Source: Achromobacter sp. Root83
GTDB taxonomy: Bacteria > Pseudomonadota > Gammaproteobacteria > Burkholderiales > Burkholderiaceae_B
Direction of reading: 5' to 3'
Assembly: GCF_001428845.1 (NCBI RefSeq)
Contig: NZ_LMIU01000007.1
Coordinates: 1,459 to 65,458 of the forward strand
DNA: 64,000 nucleotides
This document shows positions 26,597 through 39,266 of the stretch, in pieces. The stretch's first letter is position 1. The number at the start of each line of letters is the position of its first letter. Position numbers and translations under genes: made by a program. The notes below the pieces were generated by a model. That model was not told the origin of the DNA. It saw nothing but the letters and a program-made list of their open reading frames with translations, and made no database searches.

Positions 26597-29500
26597 GTGC
26601 CTACACCCAGCGCCGTTCCGCACCCCCGCACGCCTTTGCGCCTGTACCACGCCCGCCATGGCCTGGACGCCGGCCCCGCGGGCGGCGCGCCAGGCCTGTA
26701 TGCCAGGCTGGAGCAGCGCGGGTTCAATGCCGTCATGATTCCCGCCCCATGGCTCGTGTCTCCCGACGGCGGTTCCGGCGCCCCACTGGATGCCGACACC
26801 GCCGTGATGGATGGCGTGGAGGTTCCCCTTACCCACTGGTACGCGCAGGCGGCCAGGCAGCTATCCGCGCACCGGCTAGGTCTGTACGTGGATGTGATCC
26901 TGGACCGCTGCGCCCGCGATGCGGTCGCGGCCACCGCGGCGCCGGGCTGGTACCAGTCGCGCCATGACGATCCGGCGCGCGATCCCCGTCTGTCCGCCGA
27001 GGCGCGCAGCGTACTGCATTTGCAAGACGGGCCCTTGCCGCCCGGCTTTCTGGCGGCGTGGACCGAAAGGCTGTCACGCTGGCTCAGCCATGGCGTCGAC
27101 GGCGTGGTCTTCCAGGCGCCGCATCGCCTGCCCGCTTCGGCCTGGCGCGATCTGTTCGCGGCATTGCGCCGGCAGCGCCCCGACGTGCGGCTGCTGGCAT
27201 GGACCCCGGGTCTCGCGCCCGAGAGCCTGGCGGCCTTGCGCGACGCGGGCTTTGACGCCTCTTTCTCTTCCCTGCCCTGGTGGGATTTCAAGTCCGCCTG
27301 GCTGGCCGACGAAGACGCCAGGCTGCGGGCCATGGGCGGCGTGATCGCATCGCCGCCCCAAGTCGGCGCGGCGCGGCCCAAGGTCGATGGCAAGCGCGCG
27401 CTGTGGAGCGCGGCCGTATCGGGCGACGGCTTGATGTTCAACGACGATGACGAACGCCTGCTGCCCGGTGTCGCCATGGTGAACCGCTGGTTCGCCGACA
27501 CCCGCCTGCAGGGCCCGTTGCGCCTGCTGGGCGGCCGCGATGGCGGCTGCAGCGTGCTGTTGCGCGGCACGGAGGATGGCGCGTCAGCCGCGCTGGCCAT
27601 CAATCCGTCGGATGCCCGCGAGGCGGACCTGGACTGGGATGCGCTTGCGCCCCTGCTGCCCCCCGCCGACCTGGTGCCGCACACGCCGCCCGAGGGGCTG
27701 CAGGCGGACGGCAATGCGCTGGCGCCGGGCGAATGCGCTCTGCTGATGCTGGCCCCCACGGAACCGGTGCGCGATGTCGCGCGCCACCAGAGGACTCGCG
27801 CCGACGACGCGGCGAACCTGCGTATCGCGCTGGAAAACGTCAGCCCCGCGGTCGATGGAGGCGCCTTCCCGGTCAAGAGCATTCCGCATGCGAGCATCGC
27901 CGTGCAGGCGGACATCTTCATGGACGGCCACGACCAGCTTGCCGCCGAGCTGCGCTGGCGGGCCAAGGACGAGCCCCGCTGGCGCACGGTGCCGATGGAG
28001 CGCGGCCTGAACGACCGCTGGGAGGCCGCGTTTCGGCCGCGGCGCGTGGGCGCGCACGAATTCGCCGTCGCCGCCTGGTTCGACGCCTGGCACACCTTTC
28101 GCCACGACATCGAGTTGAAGCATCAGGCCGGCCGCGACCTGAGCCTGGAGGTGCACGAGGGCCTGGCGCTGTTGCGCGACGCCCTGGCGCGCGCGCAAGC
28201 CGGATCGCCGGGTGACGCCGCGCCCGTGCAGCGTGCTCTGGACGCTTTCGCGGACGCCGACCTGGCGCGGCCGGCCCCGCCCACGCTCGAACAGGTGGTC
28301 GCGCTGCTGGATCCGGAACTGGCGCGCGCCATGCGTGACCTGGACGATCATCCGTTCGAAGCCGTCAGCCCCCTGGCCTATCCCGTCTGGGTGGACCGCA
28401 GCCAGGCCTGCCATTCAAGCTGGTATGAACTGTTCCCGCGATCCCAGGCCGCCGAGCCGGGCCGGCACGGCACCTTCGACGATGTGATCGCCCGGCTGCC
28501 GGACGTGCGCGAGATGGGCTTCGACGTGCTGTACCTGCCCCCCATCCATCCGATCGGCCAGCGCAACCGCAAGGGGCGCAACAACAGCCTGCGTGCCGAG
28601 CCGGACGATGTCGGCAGCCCCTACGCCATCGGCGCGGCCAGCGGCGGCCATGACGCCATCGAACCCCAGCTTGGCACCCTGCCCGATTTCCTGCGGCTGG
28701 TGGACGCCGCGGCCCGGCAGGGCATGGAGATCGCGCTGGACTTCGCCATCCAGTGTTCGCCCGACCATCCGTGGCTGGCGCAGCATCCCGACTGGTTCTC
28801 GTGGCGGCCCGACGGCTCGCTGCGATACGCCGAGAATCCGCCCAAGAAGTATGAGGACATCGTCAACGTCGCCTTCTACGGCGCGCCGGCGCGGCGCGCG
28901 CGCAAGCTGGGCCTGTGGCGGGCGCTGCGCGACATCGTGCTGTTCTGGGTCGGGCACGGCGTGCGCATCTTTCGCGTGGACAACCCGCATACCAAGCCGC
29001 TGCCCTTCTGGCAGTGGATGATCGGGGAAGTGCATGCGCAGCATCCCGACGTGATATTCCTGTCCGAGGCGTTCACGCGGCCAAAAATGATGTACCGCCT
29101 GGCGAAGATCGGCTTCACGCAGTCGTATACCTACTTCACCTGGCGCAACGAAAAAGCGGAGCTTGCGGCCTACCTGGAAGAAATATCGTCGCCGCCCGCG
29201 GCCGACTTCTTCCGGCCGCATTTCTTCGTGAACACGCCCGACATCAACCCCTTCTTCCTGCAGACATCGGGCCGCCCCGGTTTCCTGATACGCGCCGCGC
29301 TGGCGGCGTTGGGGTCCGGATTGTGGGGCGTCTACAGCGGCTTCGAGCTGTGCGAGGGCGCCGCCTTGCCGGGCAAGGAGGAATACCTGGACTCCGAGAA
29401 GTACGAACTGCGGCAACGCGACTGGCATCGCCCCGGCAACATCCGCGCCGAGATCACCCGCCTGAACCAGATCCGCCGCGCCAATCCCGCGCTGCAGACC

Positions 29501-29791
29501 CACGCGGGGCTGACGCTTGCGGCCAGCGGCAACGACCGCGTGCTGGCGTTCTACAAGTCCACGCCGGGCCACGGCAATGTGGTGCTGGTGGCCATCAGCC
29601 TGGACCCGTTCCTGCCCCAGTCCGCCCGCATCGAAGCGCCCTTCTGGCTGTTTGGCGAGGCCGATAGTGGACAACTGGCCGCCGAAGACCTCCTGACCGA
29701 AAGCCGCGAGACCTGGCATACGAAGACCCGCGCGCTGACGCTGTCGCCCGATCAACCCTATCGCGTGTGGCGCCTGTCGCTGCATGGATGA
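26597..29791 (+). CDS. glgE: Maltosyltransferase GlgE with extra N-terminal amylase-like domain
   Basis: The last ~665 of 1064 residues are a complete GlgE (GH13_3), which transfers maltose from maltose-1-phosphate to alpha-1,4-glucan. This part begins near residue 400 with LRIALENVSPAVDGG. The nucleophile Asp lies in FRVDNPHTKPLPFW (about residue 794) and the acid Glu in LSEAFTRPKMM (about 824). Residues 1-395 are additional and resemble a degenerate GH13 barrel (GVDGVVFQAPHRLP, FSSLPWWDFKSAW) without an intact catalytic set. The gene uses a GTG start 14 bases after AAGGAG. Its stop overlaps the treS start by four bases (ATGA). Cytosolic. Confidence 0.92.
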   Translation: MPTPSAVPHPRTPLRLYHARHGLDAGPAGGAPGLYARLEQRGFNAVMIPAPWLVSPDGGSGAPLDADTAVMDGVEVPLTHWYAQAARQLSAHRLGLYVDVILDRCARDAVAATAAPGWYQSRHDDPARDPRLSAEARSVLHLQDGPLPPGFLAAWTERLSRWLSHGVDGVVFQAPHRLPASAWRDLFAALRRQRPDVRLLAWTPGLAPESLAALRDAGFDASFSSLPWWDFKSAWLADEDARLRAMGGVIASPPQVGAARPKVDGKRALWSAAVSGDGLMFNDDDERLLPGVAMVNRWFADTRLQGPLRLLGGRDGGCSVLLRGTEDGASAALAINPSDAREADLDWDALAPLLPPADLVPHTPPEGLQADGNALAPGECALLMLAPTEPVRDVARHQRTRADDAANLRIALENVSPAVDGGAFPVKSIPHASIAVQADIFMDGHDQLAAELRWRAKDEPRWRTVPMERGLNDRWEAAFRPRRVGAHEFAVAAWFDAWHTFRHDIELKHQAGRDLSLEVHEGLALLRDALARAQAGSPGDAAPVQRALDAFADADLARPAPPTLEQVVALLDPELARAMRDLDDHPFEAVSPLAYPVWVDRSQACHSSWYELFPRSQAAEPGRHGTFDDVIARLPDVREMGFDVLYLPPIHPIGQRNRKGRNNSLRAEPDDVGSPYAIGAASGGHDAIEPQLGTLPDFLRLVDAAARQGMEIALDFAIQCSPDHPWLAQHPDWFSWRPDGSLRYAENPPKKYEDIVNVAFYGAPARRARKLGLWRALRDIVLFWVGHGVRIFRVDNPHTKPLPFWQWMIGEVHAQHPDVIFLSEAFTRPKMMYRLAKIGFTQSYTYFTWRNEKAELAAYLEEISSPPAADFFRPHFFVNTPDINPFFLQTSGRPGFLIRAALAALGSGLWGVYSGFELCEGAALPGKEEYLDSEKYELRQRDWHRPGNIRAEITRLNQIRRANPALQTHAGLTLAASGNDRVLAFYKSTPGHGNVVLVAISLDPFLPQSARIEAPFWLFGEADSGQLAAEDLLTESRETWHTKTRALTLSPDQPYRVWRLSLHG

Positions 29792-32700
29792 CGCCCACGC
29801 CCCTTGCCATGATCAGTGAAATCCAAACCATTCAAGACGATGCGCTCTGGTACAAGGATGCCGTCATCTACCAGTTGCATGTGAAGTCGTTCTTCGACTC
29901 GAACGGGGATGGCGTCGGCGACCTGCCAGGCCTGATCTCCAAGCTGGACTACATCGCCAGCCTGGGCGTCAACACCATCTGGCTGCTGCCCTTCTACCCC
30001 TCTCCCCGGCGGGACGACGGCTACGACATCGCGGACTATCGCGGCGTGCATTCCGACTACGGCACGATTGCCGACGTGCGCAAGCTGATCCGCTCGGCGC
30101 ATGCCCGCGGACTGCGCGTCATCACGGAACTGGTCGTGAACCATACGTCGGACCAGCACCCGTGGTTCCAGCGGGCGCGCGCCGCCAAACCCGGGTCCGC
30201 CGCCCGCAATTTCTACGTGTGGTCGGACAACGACAAGGCCTACGCGGGCACGCGCATCATCTTTTGCGACACCGAGAAATCGAACTGGACCTGGGATCCG
30301 GTCGCGAACGCGTACTTCTGGCACCGCTTCTATTCGCACCAGCCCGACCTGAATTACGACAATCCGCAAGTCCTGAAGGAAGTGCTGTCCGTGATGCGCT
30401 ACTGGCTGGACATGGGCGTGGATGGCCTGAGACTGGACGCTGTGCCCTATCTGGTCGAGCGCGAAGGCACCAACAACGAGAACCTGCCCGAGACGCACCA
30501 GGTGCTCAAGGAGATCCGCGCCGTGATCGAGGCCGAGTATCCCGGCCGCCTGCTCCTGGCCGAGGCCAACCAATGGCCCGAAGACGCGCAGGAATATTTT
30601 GGCGCGGGCGACGAATGCCATATGTCGTTTCACTTCCCGCTGATGCCGCGCATGTACATGGCGATCGCCCAGGAAGACCGCTTCCCGATCACCGACATCA
30701 TCCGGCAGACGCCGGATATTCCCGCCACCTGCCAGTGGGCCATCTTCCTGCGCAACCATGACGAACTTACGCTGGAGATGGTGACCAGCCGCGAGCGCGA
30801 CTACCTCTGGAATGTGTACGCGGCCGAGCCGCGCGCCCGCATCAACCTGGGCATCCGCCGCCGGCTGGCGCCGCTGCTCGAACGCGACCGCCGCCGTGTC
30901 GAACTGATGAACAGCCTGCTGCTGTCCATGCCAGGCACGCCGGTGCTGTACTACGGCGACGAACTCGGCATGGGTGACAACGTCCACCTGGGCGACCGCG
31001 ACGGCGTGCGCACGCCGATGCAATGGTCGCCGGACCGCAACGGCGGATTCTCGCGCGCCGATCCCGAGCGGCTGCCGCTGCCGGTGCTGATGGGCCCGCT
31101 GTACGGCTATGAGGCGGTGAACGTCGAAGCGCAGCAGCGCGATCCGCATTCGCTGTTGAACTGGACCCGCCGCCTGCTGGCCCAGCGCCGTCAAAGCCAT
31201 GCCTTCGGGCGCGGCACGCTGCGCTTCATCTTTACCGGCAACCGCAAGATCCTGGCGTATCTGCGCCAATGGCAGGACACGACCATCCTGTGCGTCGCCA
31301 ACCTGTCCAATGCCGCGCAGCCGGTGGAACTGCACATGCAGGAGTTCGCCGGCCGGGTGCCGGTGGAGATGCTGGGGGGCACGCCCTTCCCCGCCATCGG
31401 CGAACTGCCCTATCTGCTGACGCTGCCGCCCTACGCGTTCTACTGGATGGACCTGAGCGTGGACGCCGCGCCGCCGGGATGGCATGCCACGGCCCCCGCG
31501 CAGATGCCCGAGCTGGTCACGCTGGTGCTCAGGTCGCGCGGCGGCGCCGCCCTGACGGATGGCTCGCGCGCCACACTGGAAAACGAAATCCTGCCCCAGT
31601 ACCTGGCCCGTCAGCGCTGGTATCCGGGCACCGAGCCGCCCTCGCGCGCGCGGCTGGCCTATGCCACGCCGTTCGCGTCGGCGGACGGCGAATACTACTG
31701 GGCCGAGGTCGAACCGCAGGACGGCGTGGAGGGCATGCGGGCGCAAGCGCCGTTCGTGCTGGTCTGGGATGAAACCGCCGTCATCCAATACGCCATCGCC
31801 CGGGTGCGGCGCGGCCCGGAGGTCGGCATCCTGGCCGACGCCTTCCTGCAGCCGGGCTTCGTCACGGGCACCCTGAAGGCCATGCAGGCCGGCGCCGAAC
31901 TGGACGGCCGCAGCGCCGGCAAGCCCGGCGACAAGCCGGGCATCATCCGCTTCATTCCGGAAGCGGGCCTGGTCGAAATGGCGCTGGCCGACAACCCCGA
32001 ACTGCAATGGCTGACGGCCGAGCAGTCGAACAGCTCGGTCATCGTTGACGGCCAGCTGATATTGAAGCTGATCCGCAGCGTGCAGCCTGGCGTTTCGCCC
32101 GAAGCCGAGATGACGCGCTATCTGACGCGCGCCGGCTACACCAATATTCCCGCCCTGTTGGGCGAGGTGCAGCGCGTGGACGCGGAAGGCGTGATCCACA
32201 CGCTGGCCGTCGCCCACCGCTATGTCGTCAACGAGGGCGACGCCTGGAGCTGGACGCTGGACTATCTGAAGCGCACGCTGGCCAACGCGCTGCTGGTGGG
32301 CAACAGCCCCGAGGAATTCGAGGAGAGCCTGCAGGGCTACGCCGTCATGGCCGCCACCATCGGCGAGCGCCTGGCGCAGATGCACGCGCTGCTGGCCGCG
32401 CCCACGGACGATCCGGACTTCCAGCCGCGGCTCGCCAGCCAGGCGGATTCCGATGCGCGCGCGGAGCATATCCGCGGGCTGCTGGACCGCGCGGAACAAG
32501 CTTTGCGCGCCCAGTTCGACAAGCTTGAAGCGCCGTCGCGGGCGTGCGCCGAATGGTTCTTCGACCATCATGCCCGCCTGTCGGACCGGGTCGCCACCAT
32601 GGCGCAGGCCGAAATCGGCACAACGTGCCTGCGCGTGCATGGCGACTTCCATCTGGGACAGGTTCTGGTGGCGCAGACTGACGCCTACCTGATCGACTTC

Positions 32701-33165
32701 GAAGGTGAACCCATCAGCAGCCTGCAAGCGCGCCGGGCCCTGGCCTCGCCCTACAAGGACGTGGCCGGCATGCTCCGGTCGTTCGACTATGCGGCCGCCT
32801 CCATCGCGCGGACCGACCTGATGGGCGGCGCGCACATGGACGCCAATGCCGGCGCGGACGACAGCCCGGCCGCGTCCGTCGCGCCCGCCGAACAACGCGA
32901 CGCGCTGCTGACGCGCTTCAGGCACCAGGCCTCTGACGCCTTCCTGCGAGGCTATCGCGGCGCCCGAGGCGAGGCATTGACGCCAGCGGGCGGCGAAGAA
33001 GGCACGCTGCTGTCGCTCGCCCAGCTTGAAAAGGCAGCCTATGAAGTCGGCTACGAGGCGGCCCACCGCCCCGACTGGATCTCGATTCCCCTATGCGCGT
33101 TGACCGAATTGGCGCGAAACGTCCTGCTGTCGGCGGCGATAGACGCCGAAGGAAAAGCGCCATGA
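29788..33165 (+). CDS. treS: Trehalose synthase fused to maltokinase (TreS-Pep2)
   Basis: The 1125-residue protein is a bifunctional fusion. Residues 1-560 are a GH13 TreS, which interconverts trehalose and maltose; the nucleophile lies in [10 protein letters not shown] (about 216), the Glu in [11 protein letters not shown] (about 259) and NHDE follows. From about residue 600 ([10 protein letters not shown]) it is a Pep2/maltokinase with the phosphotransferase motifs HGDFHLGQ (about 951) and IDFEGEP; it makes maltose-1-phosphate with ATP. The fusion hands the GlgE substrate on directly. The ATGA overlap with glgE fixes the start; a later Met is possible. An Ala/Asp-rich insert lies near residue 1015. 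Confidence 0.93.
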   Translation: MTPTPLAMISEIQTIQDDALWYKDAVIYQLHVKSFFDSNGDGVGDLPGLISKLDYIASLGVNTIWLLPFYPSPRRDDGYDIADYRGVHSDYGTIADVRKLIRSAHARGLRVITELVVNHTSDQHPWFQRARAAKPGSAARNFYVWSDNDKAYAGTRIIFCDTEKSNWTWDPVANAYFWHRFYSHQPDLNYDNPQVLKEVLSVMRYWLDMGVDGLRLDAVPYLVEREGTNNENLPETHQVLKEIRAVIEAEYPGRLLLAEANQWPEDAQEYFGAGDECHMSFHFPLMPRMYMAIAQEDRFPITDIIRQTPDIPATCQWAIFLRNHDELTLEMVTSRERDYLWNVYAAEPRARINLGIRRRLAPLLERDRRRVELMNSLLLSMPGTPVLYYGDELGMGDNVHLGDRDGVRTPMQWSPDRNGGFSRADPERLPLPVLMGPLYGYEAVNVEAQQRDPHSLLNWTRRLLAQRRQSHAFGRGTLRFIFTGNRKILAYLRQWQDTTILCVANLSNAAQPVELHMQEFAGRVPVEMLGGTPFPAIGELPYLLTLPPYAFYWMDLSVDAAPPGWHATAPAQMPELVTLVLRSRGGAALTDGSRATLENEILPQYLARQRWYPGTEPPSRARLAYATPFASADGEYYWAEVEPQDGVEGMRAQAPFVLVWDETAVIQYAIARVRRGPEVGILADAFLQPGFVTGTLKAMQAGAELDGRSAGKPGDKPGIIRFIPEAGLVEMALADNPELQWLTAEQSNSSVIVDGQLILKLIRSVQPGVSPEAEMTRYLTRAGYTNIPALLGEVQRVDAEGVIHTLAVAHRYVVNEGDAWSWTLDYLKRTLANALLVGNSPEEFEESLQGYAVMAATIGERLAQMHALLAAPTDDPDFQPRLASQADSDARAEHIRGLLDRAEQALRAQFDKLEAPSRACAEWFFDHHARLSDRVATMAQAEIGTTCLRVHGDFHLGQVLVAQTDAYLIDFEGEPISSLQARRALASPYKDVAGMLRSFDYAAASIARTDLMGGAHMDANAGADDSPAASVAPAEQRDALLTRFRHQASDAFLRGYRGARGEALTPAGGEEGTLLSLAQLEKAAYEVGYEAAHRPDWISIPLCALTELARNVLLSAAIDAEGKAP

Positions 33166-35366
33166 CCGAAGTGTTCACCCCCCACGCCCCGGCCGCCGCG
33201 GACGGCGGCCGTATCGACGCCATGGAGCTGACGGCCCTGGCTTGCGGCCTGCATGACAATCCCTTCGCGGTCCTGGGACCGCATCACGGCTGGCTGCGGG
33301 TATTCGTGCCTGGGGCCCTGGCCGTCGACGTGCTGGACCAGGACGGCGAGCGCACCCCGCTGCGCGAGCAGGGGCAAGGGCTGTATATCGGCCAGGCGGC
33401 CGGGGTGCGGCCCGGCGACGGCGCCTCGTACCGGCTGGCCATTCAATGGCCCGGCGCCGAGCAGATCACCGCGGATCCCTATGCCTTCGGCGCCTTGCTG
33501 GACGAAGCCACGCTGCGCCGGTTGGCGCAGGGTTCATGGCGCGACGCGGCCGATGCCCTGGGCGCGTGCCTGATGGAAGTGGACGGCGTGGCGGGATTGC
33601 GGTGCGCGGTCTGGGCGCCCAATGCAAGACGCGTCGCCGTGATCGGCGATTTCAATGGCTGGGACGGGCGGCGGCACGGCATGCGCCTGCGGCATGCCGC
33701 GGGCGTCTGGGAGATCTTCATCCCTGGCGTGCGGCCGGGTGAACGCTACAAATTTTCCATCACCGATCAAGCCGGCGTCCAGATCCCGAAGGCCGATCCC
33801 ATGGCGCGCCGCTGCGAAGAAGCGCCGGCCACCGCGTCCGTCGTGGACGACCCCGCGCCCTACGCTTGGAACGACGCGGCATGGATGCAGGAGCGCGCAG
33901 GCCGCCAATCCCCCGCCGCGCCGCTGTCGATCTATGAAGTGCATGTCGGGTCGTGGGCCAGGCTGGACCAGGGCCCCTGCGCGTGGGACCAGCTTGCGGA
34001 CAAGTTGCCGGCCTACGCGCGCGCCATGGGATTCACGCATCTGGAGCTGATGCCCATCATGGAGCACCCGTTCGGCGGTTCGTGGGGCTACCAGCCCTTG
34101 GGCATGTTCGCGCCCACGGCCCGCTATGGCCCGCCCGCCGCCTTCGCGCGATTTGTCGACCGCTGCCACGAGGCCGGCGTCGGCGTCATCCTGGACTGGG
34201 TGCCGGCGCACTTTCCCGACGACGCGCATGGGCTGGTCCGCTTCGACGGCACGTCCCTCTACGAGTACGACGACCCGCGCGAGGGCTATCACCCCGACTG
34301 GCACACCATGGTCTACAACCTGGGCCGCAACGAAGTCAAGGCCTTCATGATCGCCAGCGCCATCCACTGGCTGCGGCGCTTTCATATCGACGGCCTGCGC
34401 GTGGACGCGGTGGCGTCGATGCTGTACCGCGACTACAGCCGCCAGCCCGGCGAATGGATACCGAACCGATACGGCGGCCGCGAAAACCTGGAAGCCGTTC
34501 AGTTCCTGCAGGAGCTCAACGGCACAGTACGCGCGGAGTTCCCGGACACCATCATGGTGGCCGAGGAATCGACCGCCTGGCCGGGCGTGACGGCCCCGGT
34601 GACGGAAAACGGACTGGGCTTCCACTACAAATGGAACATGGGCTGGATGCACGACACCCTGCGCTACCTGGAGCAGGATCCCATCCACCGCCGCCACCAT
34701 CATCACGACATCACGTTCAGCATGGTGTATGCGTACAGCGAGCGTTTCATCCTGCCGCTGTCCCACGACGAGGTCGTGCACGGCAAGGGCTCGCTGCTGG
34801 GCAAGATGCCCGGTGACGGGGCCGCCCGTCTGGCCAACCTGCGCGCCTACCTGGGGTTCATGTGGGCGCATCCCGGCAAGAAGCTGCTGTTCATGGGCGG
34901 CGAGCTGGCCCAGCCCGCGGAATGGAACCACGACGGCACGCTGGACTGGAATCTGCTGGACCATCCGGGCCACCAGGGCATGCAGCGCCTGGTCGCCGAC
35001 CTGAACCGGCTGTATTGCCGGCAGCCCGCGCTGCACGCGCTGGATGCGGATCCCGCGGGCTTTGCCTGGACGATCCTGGACGACCAGGACAACAGCGTGG
35101 TGGCGTTTGTCCGCAGCGACGGCCAGGGGCACATGCTGGCGGTGTCGAACTTCACACCCGTGACCCGCCACGGCTACCGCGTCGGCGTTCCGCGCGCCGG
35201 CAGGTGGATCGAAATGCTTAACACCGACGCTTCGCACTACGGCGGCTCCGGCCAGGGCAACCAAGGCGGAGCCAGCACTGGCGACATGGCGGCCCACGGG
35301 CAGCCTCAGGCCCTGTCGCTGACGCTGCCCCCGCTGTCCACCCTCTATCTGCTACACGAAGGCTGA
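33162..35366 (+). CDS. glgB: 1,4-alpha-glucan branching enzyme GlgB
   Basis: The 734-residue protein introduces alpha-1,6 branches into glucan. It has two N-terminal CBM48-type beta domains (about 20-115 and 125-220) and then the GH13_9 catalytic barrel. Motifs include [17 protein letters not shown] (Asp about 415), [12 protein letters not shown] (Glu about 467) and [13 protein letters not shown], all diagnostic for GlgB. The double N-terminal module is the long, proteobacterial form. The start overlaps the treS stop by four bases. In the GlgE pathway GlgB makes the branched polymer from GlgE products. Confidence 0.95.
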   Translation: MTEVFTPHAPAAADGGRIDAMELTALACGLHDNPFAVLGPHHGWLRVFVPGALAVDVLDQDGERTPLREQGQGLYIGQAAGVRPGDGASYRLAIQWPGAEQITADPYAFGALLDEATLRRLAQGSWRDAADALGACLMEVDGVAGLRCAVWAPNARRVAVIGDFNGWDGRRHGMRLRHAAGVWEIFIPGVRPGERYKFSITDQAGVQIPKADPMARRCEEAPATASVVDDPAPYAWNDAAWMQERAGRQSPAAPLSIYEVHVGSWARLDQGPCAWDQLADKLPAYARAMGFTHLELMPIMEHPFGGSWGYQPLGMFAPTARYGPPAAFARFVDRCHEAGVGVILDWVPAHFPDDAHGLVRFDGTSLYEYDDPREGYHPDWHTMVYNLGRNEVKAFMIASAIHWLRRFHIDGLRVDAVASMLYRDYSRQPGEWIPNRYGGRENLEAVQFLQELNGTVRAEFPDTIMVAEESTAWPGVTAPVTENGLGFHYKWNMGWMHDTLRYLEQDPIHRRHHHHDITFSMVYAYSERFILPLSHDEVVHGKGSLLGKMPGDGAARLANLRAYLGFMWAHPGKKLLFMGGELAQPAEWNHDGTLDWNLLDHPGHQGMQRLVADLNRLYCRQPALHALDADPAGFAWTILDDQDNSVVAFVRSDGQGHMLAVSNFTPVTRHGYRVGVPRAGRWIEMLNTDASHYGGSGQGNQGGASTGDMAAHGQPQALSLTLPPLSTLYLLHEG

Positions 35367-35370
35367 ATCC

Positions 35371-37478
<2,108 letters not shown>

Positions 37479-37482
<4 letters not shown>

Positions 37483-39266
37483 CACCTCCGTTCTCCTTCG
37501 GCGCCATCCCGCTGGAAAGCGGCGTGACGCGATTCCGGCTATGGGCGCCCAGCGCACCGGAAGGCCTGGCGCTGGAGGTGGAGGGCCATCCGCCCATCGC
37601 CCTGCGCCCGGGCGCCGACGGTTACGCGCAAGCCGACGTCGATTGCCCCCCCGGGGCCCGCTACCACTACCGGCTGGACGCGGACACCATCGTCCCCGAT
37701 CCGGCCTCCCGCCTGCAGGATGGCGACGTGCATGGCGACAGCATCGTCGTCGCGCCCGGCGGCTACGAATGGCGCCATCCCGAATGGTCCGGCCGTCCCT
37801 GGGAAGAGACCGTGCTGTACGAAGTCCACGCCGGCCTGGCGGGCGGCTACGCGGGGCTGCTTGCCCGCCTTCCCGAACTGGCCGCCATGGGCATCACCAT
37901 GCTGGAGCTCATGCCCATCGCGGATTTTCCCGGCGAGCGCAATTGGGGCTACGACGGCGTGCTGCCCTATGCGCCCGACACCGCCTATGGCACGCCCGAC
38001 GCGCTGAAGCGCTTGGTCGACGGTGCGCACGGGCTTGGCATGAGCGTGATGCTGGATGTGGTCTACAACCATTTCGGGCCGGACGGCAACTATCTGTCCG
38101 GTTACGCGGCGCCCTTTTTCAGGTCCGACATCGATACGCCGTGGGGCGACGCGATCGACTTCCGCGAAGCCGCCGTCAGCCAGTTCTTCAAGGAGAACGC
38201 CCTGTATTGGCTGACCGAATACCGCTTCGACGGGCTGCGCCTCGACGCCGTGCATGCGATCGCCGGGCATGAATGGCTGCACGAACTGGCGCAGTTTGTG
38301 CGGGAAGGCGTGTCGGCCGAGCGCAACGTGCATCTGGTGGTGGAAAACGACGACAACCGCGCCAGCCTGCTTCAGGGCGATTTCGATGCGCAATGGAACG
38401 ATGACGCGCACCACGTGCTGCATCATCTGCTGACAGGCGAGACCCGGGGCTATTACGCCGACTACTGCGACGCGCCCGCGCAGGCGCTGGCGCGGTGCCT
38501 GGCGGAAGGCTGGCTCTACCAGGGGCAGCCCTCCCCCTACCGCGGCGGACAGCCGCGCGGCGAACCCAGCGCCGCCTTGCCCCCTTCGGCCTTCGTGCTG
38601 TTCCTGCAAAACCACGACCAGACGGGCAACCGCGCGCGCGGCGAGCGGCTGATCAGCCTGGTGGACAGCGGTCAGCGCCTGCGCGCGGCAGTGGCGCTGC
38701 AGTTGCTGGCGCCGCAGATACCCTTGATTTTCATGGGTGAGGAACGCGGCGCCCGCGCGCCGTTTCTGTATTTCACAAGCCACACGGACCCCCTGCTCGC
38801 GCAGGCCGTGCGCGATGGCAGGCGGCGCGAATTCGCGGCCTTCCCCGAGTTCGCGGGCGATGCGCCCACGGCGCAATTGCCCGACCCGAACGATCCGGCG
38901 AGCTACCACGCCAGCAGTCCGTGGACGGACGGCGAAGACGCCGGCGAATGGATGCGGGATTACGCCGCCTTGCTTCAGTTACGGGCCCGCCTGATCTCGC
39001 CCCGGCTCGCGGGCGCGGTCAGCCTGGGCGCCAGCGGCATTGGCGAACGCAGCGTGTTCGCCCGCTGGGAACTGGCCGATGGCGCGCGCCTGACCGTCTA
39101 CACGAATCTGGGGCCCGCGCATCAAGCCGTGCCCGCCCCGCTGATGCCCGGTCCGGACGTGTATGCCACCCTGCTGTTCGAATCGCTGGCCGGCGGCCGG
39201 GATGCGCTCGCCCGCGGCGAGCTTTGCCCGGACAGTACGGTCTGGTTGCTCGAGGAGCCCGCATGA
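37479..39266 (+). CDS. treZ: Maltooligosyltrehalose trehalohydrolase TreZ
   Basis: The 595-residue protein is the GH13_10 enzyme that releases free trehalose from maltooligosyltrehalose made by TreY. It has a short N-terminal beta domain (about 1-100), then the barrel with [12 protein letters not shown] (Asp about 256), LVVENDDNRASLL (Glu about 289) and LQNHDQTGNRARGER. LIFMGEERGARAPFLYF is characteristic of TreZ. The ATGA overlap with glgX decides the start among several in-frame candidates. It overlaps malQ by four bases. Confidence 0.93.
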
